Part shown: one piece after another, positions 1-6,546 of the stretch
Numbering within the stretch: the first letter of the stretch is position 1
How the letters are laid out: each line of letters begins with the position of its first letter
IMG/VR virus record: IMGVR_UViG_3300040813_000155
Coordinates: 1-32,959 of that record
DNA: 32,959 nucleotides
Origin: a virus
Strand: one strand, 5' to 3'
Notes under the pieces: generated by a model
Database searches by the model: none
The model's input: only the letters and a program-made list of their open reading frames with translations
Told to the model about the DNA's origin: nothing
Program-made: the position numbers and the translations under genes

Positions 1-46
1 GGATATCCGCCTCGCTCTGTTCGCGCGAGCACGCGCGCGCGGGGGA
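1..46. other. G+C-rich low-complexity window edge
   Basis: The first 46 bases begin with the palindrome GGATATCC and continue as CG/GC dinucleotide runs ending in a G run. This is unlike the A+T-rich DNA that follows. It could be a contig-end artefact, a chimeric join or a real genome terminus. In frame with the GroEL-like gene it stays open but encodes an Ala/Arg-rich stretch with no likeness to chaperonins. Confidence 0.5.
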
Positions 47-1237
47 GTGTCTTTCTGCATAAGAAATATGCTATTAGAATCCGTAATAAACTTGGAAAAA
101 ACCTCAGGTTTTGCCGGGTTGATTGCTATGTTATCATGTACTCAATTACTTAAGCATAAATTACATGAAATCATGGTTGGAAAAACAGACACATCTATAG
201 ATTTAGATGATGATATACGCTTGCTCTCTAACCTGTCCAGGAGGACATCTAAGGATATAGCATTTAAGTCCATAAGGAAATATATTAGAAACCCCCTATC
301 CTCTTCTATCATCCTCCAAGCATGCAATATGACAGGACATAATGGCCAACTATATATTGACAAGGATTATACATCATCAACTAGTGTAGAATTAACCAGC
401 GGCTATACATTCCCCCTTTCAGCAGAGAAAAATTTTGCTGCTAGCACAAAACTAAAAGAGTGGAAAGAATATCATCCAAAAATCTTAATAATTGATGGGA
501 TTATAGAGACCGTTGGAGAGATCAATAGAGTCTTAGAGTATTTTCATAATGAAAAAAGGCCAGGGGTAATATTCGCCCGAGGGTTTAATGATGAAGTACT
601 CGGAACATTAGCTGTTAATAAAAGTCGCGAAACGCTAAATGTAATACCAGTTGTTGTACCATATGATCTTAACGGGATTAATATGCTAGTCGACTTAGCA
701 GTTGTTTGTGGGACGGATGTTGTTTCATCGCTTAAGGGTGATGTAATTTCTGGAATTGAACCAGCAGATATTGTAACTGTTGATAAGGTTGTCATTAATA
801 ATAGTGTGATTATATCAAACGAAAAAACAACTCATGATGTGAAAAGACATATCAACAACATCATTGATCAAAAACAAAATACTAGTGTTAGAGACAAAAA
901 GGATTTATTAGACAAAAGAACTAAAGCCTTAAGCTCGGTATGTACAAACATCAAGCTAGCAAGTAATCTTAATAATAAAGAGGCGATATATTTGCAAATT
1001 CAACATGGGATTAATATGCTAAAACATATCTGTAGATACGGGGTGGTTAACTCAGTTGATGCAATCTTACATGTAAAAAATCCGGGAGTTATAACCATGC
1101 TACAGACACTAATTGATAATGAGTTTCAATTTTTATCTGCAAGAGAATTAGCATTAGGACTAAAAACTGGAGAATCGTTAGCTAACAGCATTTTATCTTC
1201 GTCTGCATATCTAATATTAGATACTGATGATGGGTAA
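47..1237 (+). CDS. GroEL-like (group I chaperonin) protein, 5' partial, degenerate ATP site
   Basis: The protein aligns by eye with GroEL from about GroEL residue 75 onward. Residues ~92-120 match the start of the intermediate/apical region. Residues ~144-230 match the apical domain, including 'VIFARGFNDEVLGTLAVNK', corresponding to GroEL 'LIIAEDVEGEALATLVVNT'. Residues ~285-340 and ~370-392 match the equatorial helices. The nucleotide-binding residues are gone: the GDGTTT loop is GFAGLI (residues 21-26), the catalytic Asp398 position is His320, and the VAGGG stretch is VNSVD. It is therefore probably not an ATPase and may be an assembly scaffold or a modifier of host GroEL. The reading frame is open to the window edge, so GTG 47 is only the first usable start seen and ATG 68 is another; the true N-terminus is probably missing. 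The GTG stands beside an odd G+C-rich stretch (1-46). The next gene starts 2 bases after the stop. The family call is from pattern recognition, not a search. Confidence 0.72.
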   Translation: MSFCIRNMLLESVINLEKTSGFAGLIAMLSCTQLLKHKLHEIMVGKTDTSIDLDDDIRLLSNLSRRTSKDIAFKSIRKYIRNPLSSSIILQACNMTGHNGQLYIDKDYTSSTSVELTSGYTFPLSAEKNFAASTKLKEWKEYHPKILIIDGIIETVGEINRVLEYFHNEKRPGVIFARGFNDEVLGTLAVNKSRETLNVIPVVVPYDLNGINMLVDLAVVCGTDVVSSLKGDVISGIEPADIVTVDKVVINNSVIISNEKTTHDVKRHINNIIDQKQNTSVRDKKDLLDKRTKALSSVCTNIKLASNLNNKEAIYLQIQHGINMLKHICRYGVVNSVDAILHVKNPGVITMLQTLIDNEFQFLSARELALGLKTGESLANSILSSSAYLILDTDDG

Positions 1238-1239
1238 TT

Positions 1240-1707
1240 ATGGACTGGAATACTGCAGCATGGTTTGATGGATCTGGAAATTGTCAAACGTTCGAACAAG
1301 TTTTAGACAGCGTCATTAAGCATAATAAAAGTTATGAGATTCATATTGGATCCGACTCCCAGCCCCTTAAAGATGCCGTTGTCTTTGCAGTGACTGTATG
1401 CCTATACCGGCCGGGGTGGGGGGCATTTTATTTTGTTACTAGAAAAAAAGTATCATCCAAACGCTACACCAACCTTGGTGTCCGGCTACAACATGAGTCA
1501 GAGCTAGCAATATCCCTTGCAGATTTAATTCGAAGTGAAACTGGGCTAGATTCAATTACTGTACATGCAGATGTTAGCCCCAACCCTATCAACAAAAGTT
1601 TTAAGTACTCAGGCAAAATTAAAAACTTTATAACATCGATGGGGTTTCGGTGTATGATTAAACCTGAGTCGTGGGCAGCATGGGTAGCGGATAAACATGC
1701 GAAATAG
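1240..1707 (+). CDS. YkuK/DUF458-family RNase H-like protein
   Basis: This 155-aa protein has the pattern of the YkuK (DUF458) family of predicted RNase H-fold proteins. 'IHIGSDSQ' lies near residue 35 on the first strand, with an acidic residue in the usual metal-ligand place. 'VHADVSPNP' near residue 108 and a C-terminal 'ADKHAK' complete the pattern. Its length is close to the family's usual ~160 residues. The biochemical role of the family is not settled; nuclease activity is inferred from the fold. The start ATG lies 2 bases after the GroEL-like stop, with only weak ribosome-binding sequence, which suggests translational coupling. Confidence 0.7.
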   Translation: MDWNTAAWFDGSGNCQTFEQVLDSVIKHNKSYEIHIGSDSQPLKDAVVFAVTVCLYRPGWGAFYFVTRKKVSSKRYTNLGVRLQHESELAISLADLIRSETGLDSITVHADVSPNPINKSFKYSGKIKNFITSMGFRCMIKPESWAAWVADKHAK

Positions 1708-1713
1708 CTAACT

Positions 1714-1743
1714 TTGGTTTACTATAGCTCATGTCGATATACT
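1714..1743 (+). promoter_or_regulatory. Possible sigma70-type promoter
   Basis: TTGGTT (1714-1719), 18 bases, then TATACT (1738-1743), in the 58-base gap before the gene at 1766. Transcription would begin near 1750, right at the ribosome-binding site. Weak match; low confidence. Confidence 0.3.
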
Positions 1744-1765
1744 TTAATAAGGCAAGGAGTTTATT

Positions 1766-2035
1766 ATGTCAAATACATACGAAGCACAACTATATCGTAC
1801 CTTAGTTGATGTTAATTCTGTTACGAAATCAAATATTGGTACAAACCTAATGAATGCAGCTGCTTCAGGTTCGCTAGCAATTGATGATTATCTTTTAAAG
1901 CAAGTAGTTACGATCGTTAATAGCACGGTTGATCAAGCAACGGATACATTGCATTCCCAGGTTTTACGTATACAGGAATCTCAAACAACTACGAGTACTC
2001 GAAAGAAACCGACCGGTCGTAAAACCACGAAGTAA
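1766..2035 (+). CDS. Hypothetical small protein
   Basis: An 89-aa protein of no recognised family. It is mostly helical in appearance, with Ser/Thr/Asn-rich stretches, and ends in a basic Thr/Lys/Arg tail (about residues 74-89, KKPTGRKTTK) that could bind nucleic acid. A good ribosome-binding site (AAGGAG-like, about 1753-1759) precedes the ATG by a normal distance. It is followed within a few bases by the next gene, so it probably opens a small operon running to the tmRNA. No function is offered. Confidence 0.75.
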   Translation: MSNTYEAQLYRTLVDVNSVTKSNIGTNLMNAAASGSLAIDDYLLKQVVTIVNSTVDQATDTLHSQVLRIQESQTTTSTRKKPTGRKTTK

Positions 2036-2039
2036 AAAA

Positions 2040-2513
2040 ATGCGTGGTGTTAAGCATTTAGTACAGTGTCATTGCATATTACCGCAATATAGGGATAGAA
2101 AGAACCCGATATTTCATCAATTTGTAGTTTTCTCTATAATTGATGACAGTGATACTGTTGTACCAAAATATGTACAATGCAACAATTGTGCTGTTGTACA
2201 TAAGGTTATTGATATATGCCGCACTGAGTTAGCTGTCGGAAGAGATGAATTATCAACGATGGTTGCTATTGATGATGTTGCTATAACGATCCCACGAGAC
2301 ATTCGGTCTGTGTTGGAAAGCTATAAAGCAGATATTGCAACATGGGAAAATGTTCAGTTTATTTTGCAGCAAGAACAATGGGGCAGTCACGTGGTATTAA
2401 CCCAGGATTCATTAGATGAAGATACTCAAGGAAAGTTATTGATATTTAATGGGCCCTCAAAATTTAACATTGAAACATTTGTAAGGAAAGATGTTATTAG
2501 CATGGAGGTATAA
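2040..2513 (+). CDS. Hypothetical protein with a CxC...CxxC cysteine pattern
   Basis: A 157-aa protein starting MRGVKHLVQCHC. A longer in-frame start at 1929 exists but would overlap the upstream gene by over 100 bases, so ATG 2040 is preferred. CHC at residues 9-11 and CNNC about 35 residues later could bind a metal in a zinc-ribbon-like way. The remainder is mixed alpha/beta, with an acidic C-terminal half. It lies 4 bases after the upstream stop and 3 bases before the next gene. It is probably a conserved phage protein, but I cannot name a function. Confidence 0.68.
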   Translation: MRGVKHLVQCHCILPQYRDRKNPIFHQFVVFSIIDDSDTVVPKYVQCNNCAVVHKVIDICRTELAVGRDELSTMVAIDDVAITIPRDIRSVLESYKADIATWENVQFILQQEQWGSHVVLTQDSLDEDTQGKLLIFNGPSKFNIETFVRKDVISMEV

Positions 2514-2516
2514 GGT

Positions 2517-2759
2517 ATGAGTATTAAGAAATATGGTACTACTAGTTTAGAGTCTGCTGTGAAGGAAGTTGCAATGTCTAGAGAGATTGTAGCAGAAATC
2601 CTTAATTTTGGTGTCTCACAGCAACAAATCCTTCGTGTAGCCTATTTATTATCACTTGAATTAGAAAATAGAGAGATGATGATAGATATATCTGGATGCA
2701 TTAAGAAGCATATGGATAATTTGGGAGAACCCCAAAAGAAAAGCGTAATTGAAACTTAG
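2517..2759 (+). CDS. Hypothetical small helical protein
   Basis: An 80-aa, predominantly helical protein. Residues ~13-65 look like two or three amphipathic helices rich in Glu, Ile and Leu. No catalytic motif, signal peptide or membrane segment is visible. The ribosome-binding site GGAGGT overlaps the end of the preceding gene and supports the ATG. It is in a tight operon with its neighbours and overlaps none of them. Function unknown. Confidence 0.7.
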   Translation: MSIKKYGTTSLESAVKEVAMSREIVAEILNFGVSQQQILRVAYLLSLELENREMMIDISGCIKKHMDNLGEPQKKSVIET

Positions 2760-2769
2760 TGAGGATAAT

Positions 2770-2961
2770 ATGAGCGCAATTATTGATAAATGGAATGAAA
2801 TAAAGGTTCTAATGGAAAGCCTTGAGCTTGATGTACATAAGAATGCTAATGGAAATGCTTCCGCTGGTGTTCGAGCACGTCGCGGCCTTCGTGCCCTTAA
2901 GTCTTCTTCTGCAGAGCTAGTAAAGTTAACGATTCAAGAGGAGAAGGCCCGTAAAGGTTAG
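2770..2961 (+). CDS. Small Hc1/histone-H1-like protein
   Basis: A 63-aa protein of two predicted helices linked by a turn. The central motif KNANGNASAGVRARRGLRAL (residues ~26-45) resembles the 'GNKAAGxRxRK' core of chlamydial Hc1-type proteins and small phage histone-H1-like proteins. The basic face around the Arg cluster could bind DNA or RNA, so a role compacting phage or host DNA is plausible but inferred. ATG 2770 is preferred over an upstream TTG (2749) because GAGG stands just before it at a normal distance and the TTG would overlap the previous gene. The stop codon lies only 3 bases before the mature 5' end of the tmRNA. Confidence 0.58.
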   Translation: MSAIIDKWNEIKVLMESLELDVHKNANGNASAGVRARRGLRALKSSSAELVKLTIQEEKARKG

Positions 2962-2964
2962 TCA

Positions 2965-3305
2965 GGGGACGAAACGGATTCGACGGGGTAATGGAGATTA
3001 AGAGTGCAAGTAACCAACGGTAACAAGTGGTTTGACAATGTTACAAAATTTTAATTGCCAACAATAACGACAATTACGAATACGCCCTCGCGGCTTAATC
3101 GGGTGGCTGCCTAAAGCCATCTATCCAATTTAGGCTAAGTGGTTGATCCCACCGAAATAAACAAGATCAAAACTCCTTCGGCCACGGACTATGGAGGATA
3201 ACATACAGTGGATGCTTTGTTGGTTTAAAGAAACTAACTAAACTTGTGAATGACTTGAAATTAAAATTGTTTCGGACGCGGGTTCGACTCCCGCCGTCTC
3301 CACCA
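2965..3305 (+). ncRNA. ssrA: Transfer-messenger RNA (tmRNA), one-piece
   Basis: tmRNA rescues stalled ribosomes by acting first as tRNA-Ala and then as a short mRNA that tags the unfinished protein for proteolysis. The 5' acceptor strand GGGGACG (2965-2971) pairs over 7 positions with CGTCTCC (3295-3301). It includes the G3-U70 wobble that marks alanine identity. The T-arm is perfect: GCGGG (3278-3282), loop TTCGACT, CCCGC (3290-3294). Discriminator A (3302) and an encoded CCA (3303-3305) follow. The tag frame resumes at GCC 3057 and reads ANNNDNYEYALAA, then TAA (3096-3098); the ALAA end is the classic ClpXP degron. At 341 nt it is normal in length and not circularly permuted. It has no visible promoter of its own and is squeezed between two coding genes. 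smpB is not in the window. Confidence 0.96.
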
Positions 3306-3318
3306 TATGGAGATTATA

Positions 3319-4461
3319 ATGGCTAGCTATCTTTCTAACATTAGAAAAACTGGTACTAACAAAAGAGGAAAAAAAATGAGTACAAAAGATAAAGAAAACC
3401 AGGACGATACGTATATCAATCCTGCAGAGGATGATTGGGGATTCGTTGGTGGAATGGATGAGTCTGTTGTAGTCGATGATAGGCTGCTTCCAGACAATAC
3501 TGCAAAGAGTGCACTAAATTGCGGGTTTGTAGGAGTCGGCGGTGGCGGTGGCAAGCTGGCCAAGGCATTTTTAGACTTAGGGTTTAATAAGACACTCTTA
3601 GTTAACACTACAGAAAAAGATCAGCCTGGTGGTGTTGATGCTGCACACTTCTTAAACGTACCAGACACCGACGGTGTAGGGAAAGATGTTGATCTTGGTA
3701 AAAAAGTTTTAGCAGATAACAGCGCATTAGTAGAAGATGCATGCCGGAGCCGACTTGGAAAATTAGACTGGTTATTTGTATTAGCCGGCGGTGGCGGTGG
3801 CACTGGATCAGCATGTCATTCACTACATGGTGCTTTTGAACGATACCTTAAGAGCCTTGAATCAGATGGTAATGTGGTGTATATTGTTAGTAAGCCATCA
3901 GCGCAAGAACTATTAAACCCAGCTATCAAAACAAATTATGAAACCCTGCTAAATGATGTTGCAGGGGTACCCCATATCGTAATTGATAATGAAAGGCAAC
4001 TACAGTTGCTGCGCGGTAAGGTGGGTATGTTGAATATGTACCCAGCAGCTAACTCTGCATTTGCAAAAACAGTACATCAGGTACTTAAGCTAGCAGCGAC
4101 ACCATCCGAGATATCAGCGTTTGATTCTAATGATCTTGAAAGATGTTTATCTGTGCCTGGTAGAATATTCTTGGGAAGTACTGTTGTGAAGGACCCAAGT
4201 GGTCGTGATTTAGGCGCAACGGTTTTCCAAGGTAGCCTTAGGGGTTCCGCATGTCCGTCCCCCACAGGACATCCTGCGACCGGTGTGTTGCTGTTACTAG
4301 TAACATCGGCTATGGCTGGTGATCCAGATATTAGTAATAGGCTAGAAGCTGCTAGCGCATATGTTGGTGGTAGAGCAGACACACTTTTCTCTGGCATCTA
4401 TGTTAATGATAGTTTGCCTGGCTTAATTGCGCTAACGATATTCGGCGGAATGAAAGAATAA
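3319..4461 (+). CDS. FtsZ/tubulin-like GTPase
   Basis: A 380-aa protein of the tubulin/FtsZ superfamily. After a polar ~55-residue N-terminal extension, the Rossmann start reads GFVGVGGGGGKLAKA, like the FtsZ nucleotide-binding start. The tubulin signature loop is AGGGGGTGS (residues 156-164). The T7-like catalytic loop keeps the two aspartates of NxDxxD as D269 and D272, although the leading Asn is not kept. Polymerisation and GTP hydrolysis are thus plausible. No FtsZ-type C-terminal tail is seen. ATG 3319 is chosen over ATG 3307 because GGAG (3309-3312) sits correctly before 3319. In jumbo phages, tubulins such as PhuZ position DNA; here the role is inferred only. The gene begins 13 bases after the tmRNA 3' end. 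Confidence 0.82.
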   Translation: MASYLSNIRKTGTNKRGKKMSTKDKENQDDTYINPAEDDWGFVGGMDESVVVDDRLLPDNTAKSALNCGFVGVGGGGGKLAKAFLDLGFNKTLLVNTTEKDQPGGVDAAHFLNVPDTDGVGKDVDLGKKVLADNSALVEDACRSRLGKLDWLFVLAGGGGGTGSACHSLHGAFERYLKSLESDGNVVYIVSKPSAQELLNPAIKTNYETLLNDVAGVPHIVIDNERQLQLLRGKVGMLNMYPAANSAFAKTVHQVLKLAATPSEISAFDSNDLERCLSVPGRIFLGSTVVKDPSGRDLGATVFQGSLRGSACPSPTGHPATGVLLLLVTSAMAGDPDISNRLEAASAYVGGRADTLFSGIYVNDSLPGLIALTIFGGMKE

Positions 4462-4488
4462 CTAAAGACTTTTAAGGTCACCTTTAGT
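4461..4488 (+). terminator. Possible terminator hairpin between convergent genes
   Basis: ACTAAAG (4461-4467) pairs with CTTTAGT (4482-4488) around a 14-base loop. A T-run follows at about 4496-4500. The hairpin starts at the last base of the FtsZ-like stop codon and overlaps the 3' end of the convergent gene. The U-tract is 7 bases away from the stem, so this is weak. Confidence 0.35.
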
Positions 4489-4728
4489 CATTAGCTTTTT
4501 GAAAATTAATTTTTCAATTTGACATATTCTCATTCTGGTCACACCAAAAATATCACCTATTTCTTGGAGTGTTTTTTCACCTTGCCTGGCCGATATCATA
4601 ATACAATTTTGAGATTTATCACAAGACTGCCAATAACGGCAGTCTTTTTTTTGACATGGGACCTTGTGTTTTTCATGTTCATTATGGCATGTGGTGCCTA
4701 ATATTACTAATTCGCTCTTTTTCTTCAC
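4462..4728 (-). CDS. Small sigma-70 region-4-like protein with N-terminal Cys cluster
   Basis: An 88-aa protein on the minus strand. The C-terminal half (residues ~50-80, TLQEIGDIFGVTRMRICQIE) matches the helix-turn-helix of sigma-70 region 4, which contacts the -35 element. The N-terminal half has cysteines at positions typical of a metal-binding knuckle (CxxxxxxxxxxC...KKDCRYWQSC...C). Similar short Cys-rich sigma-like proteins occur in marine T4-like phages. It lacks region 2, so it cannot be a complete sigma factor; a co-activator or repressor role is inferred. The start is GTG at 4728-4726, supported by AGAGG about 6 bases upstream on that strand. The stop codons of this gene and of the FtsZ-like gene are adjacent, tail to tail. 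Confidence 0.72.
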   Translation of the reverse strand: MKKKSELVILGTTCHNEHEKHKVPCQKKDCRYWQSCDKSQNCIMISARQGEKTLQEIGDIFGVTRMRICQIEKLIFKKLMTKGDLKSL

Positions 4729-4741
4729 TACAACCTCTACC

Positions 4742-4753
4742 TATCTTAAGATA
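4742..4753. promoter_or_regulatory. 12-bp perfect palindrome in divergent promoter region
   Basis: TATCTTAAGATA is a perfect inverted repeat between the divergent sigma-like gene and phoH, 14 bases upstream of the sigma-like start. It is a candidate operator for a dimeric regulator. No function is proven, and A+T-rich DNA can give such sites by chance. Confidence 0.3.
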
Positions 4754-4758
4754 TATTT

Positions 4759-4786
4759 TTGCCCGCATCCTAGTTATTAATATAAT
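4759..4786 (+). promoter_or_regulatory. Sigma70-type promoter for phoH
   Basis: TTGCCC (4759-4764), 16 bases, then a perfect TATAAT (4781-4786). Transcription would start near 4793, giving a leader of about 45 bases before the phoH-like ATG at 4838. Confidence 0.5.
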
Positions 4787-4837
4787 CGGACTGTATGATT
4801 TGGATAGATTTAATCGAAACACAAATATGGAGAATGC

Positions 4838-6136
4838 ATGAGTAATAGAAAAATCTTAGTCTTAGACACGTCAGTTTTGCTTTATGATAAGGAAGCGATT
4901 CACTCTTTACCAGGAAATGACATTATAATTCCATTAACGGTATTAGACGAACTAGACCGCTTTAAAGAAAAGAAAGGACTATTAGGAGAAAATGCTAGAT
5001 ATGTTAATCGGTTCCTCGACACATTACGAGAAGAGGGGCGGCTTGACGAAGAAATTAGATTAGAGGAAAATGATCAAACGATTAGAGTAGAAATAGAAGG
5101 TAGCAATGAAATCAAAATACCAGAAGGGCTAGACGCTAAACATGCTGATAACCGGATTCTAGCTACTGCACTTTTCTTACAGAAATCAAACCCGGGTAAG
5201 GTTACCAAAATAATCACTAAGGATATTAACCTACGTGTGAAATCTGATGCTTTAGGTTTGCCGGCTGAGGATTATTATAAGGATCATATCGAGACAGATG
5301 AGATCTATACTGGGGAAACTGAACTGTATCTCAGTGATAAAGATGTTGATCACTTTTTTGAGTATGGAAAAATTGAAGAGCCGGAAATTGATATAGAGTT
5401 GTTGCCTAATCAGTTTGTTTTAGGTAAAGGGGGCTCAGGTGGTTCAATGCTCGGAATATACAGGGATAATAATATTTCGAAATTAACACAGTCCGAGGCA
5501 TGCAAACATGTCGGGATTGAGCCTAGAAACAAAGAACAAAAGTTTGCGTTAACGTTATTAAGTGATCCAGATATTCAGCTAGTGACCCTAACGGGTATTG
5601 CGGGATCCGGAAAAACATTTCTTACCTTACTGTCAGCAATGGGACACCTGGGGTTAGAAAACTATAAGAGAATTATTTTCACACGTTCAATTGAGCCCGT
5701 AGGAAGAGACTTAGGTTACCTACCAGGTGATATGGATGAAAAGATGGCACCATGGCTGGCACCAATAGTTGATAACTTTCGGCATGCATTTGGTGATACA
5801 ACGTACTTTGAATGTATGAGGCAAAAGGGACAGATTGATATTGCTCCCCTATCCTATATTAGAGGTAGAACGTTTAATGATTCTTTTGTGATTGTTGATG
5901 AAGCACAAAATGCTACCATCCATGAACTAAAAACCGTTATAACAAGAATTGGTCATGGGTCAAAGGTGGTACTATTGGGTGATACAGACCAGGTTGATAC
6001 GCCATATATCGATAGCAAATCTAACGGTCTTTCAATCATTATAGAAAAGTTTAAGGATTCTAGTTTGGCTGGACATATAAGGTTAAGCAGAGGTCAGAGA
6101 TCTGATATTGCTACATTAGCATCAAAGATTCTTTAG
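4838..6136 (+). CDS. phoH: PIN-PhoH fusion protein (PhoH2-type NTPase)
   Basis: A 432-aa protein with an N-terminal PIN RNase domain (residues ~1-150) and a C-terminal PhoH ATPase domain (~225-432). The PIN acidic residues are visible: D10 in LVLDTS, E38 in VLDELDRF, D104 in ADNR, D129 in TKDINL. Walker A is GIAGSGKT (253-260) and Walker B is VIVDEAQN (351-358). PIN-PhoH proteins are RNA-unwinding and cleaving toxin-like or housekeeping enzymes in bacteria; PhoH genes are common in marine phages, where their role is unproven. GGAG sits about 6 bases before the ATG. It has its own promoter and is divergent from the sigma-like gene, so it is likely expressed early. All key residues are present, so it looks active. 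Confidence 0.93.
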   Translation: MSNRKILVLDTSVLLYDKEAIHSLPGNDIIIPLTVLDELDRFKEKKGLLGENARYVNRFLDTLREEGRLDEEIRLEENDQTIRVEIEGSNEIKIPEGLDAKHADNRILATALFLQKSNPGKVTKIITKDINLRVKSDALGLPAEDYYKDHIETDEIYTGETELYLSDKDVDHFFEYGKIEEPEIDIELLPNQFVLGKGGSGGSMLGIYRDNNISKLTQSEACKHVGIEPRNKEQKFALTLLSDPDIQLVTLTGIAGSGKTFLTLLSAMGHLGLENYKRIIFTRSIEPVGRDLGYLPGDMDEKMAPWLAPIVDNFRHAFGDTTYFECMRQKGQIDIAPLSYIRGRTFNDSFVIVDEAQNATIHELKTVITRIGHGSKVVLLGDTDQVDTPYIDSKSNGLSIIIEKFKDSSLAGHIRLSRGQRSDIATLASKIL

Positions 6137-6162
6137 ATAAGCTAGACTTTATTCGGATCACT

Positions 6163-6182
6163 CAATATTTACTAAAGTATTG
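6163..6182 (+). other. Small hairpin before the structural genes
   Basis: CAATATTT and AAAGTATTG-type arms form an 8-bp stem (one G-T wobble) with a 4-base loop, ending directly at the ribosome-binding site GGGAG of the GTG-start gene at 6194. No T-run follows, so it is not a standard terminator. It could modulate initiation or stop read-through from phoH. Confidence 0.3.
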
Positions 6183-6193
6183 GGAGATTTGTA

Positions 6194-6538
6194 GTGAGCT
6201 ATACTAAATTCACAAAAAGAGATAGAAACCGTTTTAAGAAGATCTACCCGTTCGTTAAGCGAACTCCGAGGTGGGCATATTGGAGTCCTGTCAATTTTCA
6301 AATGGAGATTGGCGAGGTCGAGTTTGAAGGTGAGACCTATAAGTCATTTTCTTTCGACGAGCCGTTCCCGGCACCTCCGGAAAATCCACCCATCATTACT
6401 GTAACTTCTCTAGATCCGCAAGAAGCTATTAATGCTAGCGTATTTAATATCTCACACACCGGTGCGGATATTAGTGTCACTAACCCTTATTATGGAAAAG
6501 TTATGTGGCATGCGATCTGGATTGAGTGTCCGGAATAG
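6194..6538 (+). CDS. Small beta-rich structural protein, possible H-type-lectin-like fold
   Basis: A 114-aa protein with a basic N-terminus. Its C-terminal ~60 residues read as alternating beta strands: 'PPIITVTSLDP', 'NASVFNISHTGADISV', 'WHAIWIE'. The spacing resembles H-type lectin-like beta-sandwich domains (F..PP.V.V....N..V.N.....W.AI), but the match is weak. The next gene carries the same pattern and looks like a paralogue. Start GTG 6194 is supported by GGGAG 7 bases before it. Position directly before the giant fibre gene suggests a tail-fibre-associated or virion decoration protein. Function is inferred. Confidence 0.6.
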   Translation: MSYTKFTKRDRNRFKKIYPFVKRTPRWAYWSPVNFQMEIGEVEFEGETYKSFSFDEPFPAPPENPPIITVTSLDPQEAINASVFNISHTGADISVTNPYYGKVMWHAIWIECPE

Positions 6539-6546
6539 GTAATAAG

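Noticed and set aside
1929-2039. N-terminal extension of the CxC...CxxC protein to an upstream ATG
   Set aside because: It would overlap the preceding gene by over 100 bases, is very basic, and has no ribosome-binding site. ATG 2040 fits the tight spacing.
4499-4517. TTGAAAA/TTTTCAA hairpin as a terminator
   Set aside because: It lies within the coding sequence of the convergent sigma-like gene and consists mostly of A-T pairs; the stem at 4461-4488 fits the gene ends better.
4656-4841. Forward small frame ending at the phoH start
   Set aside because: It is antisense to the sigma-like gene and runs through the promoter region; no ribosome-binding site or homology.
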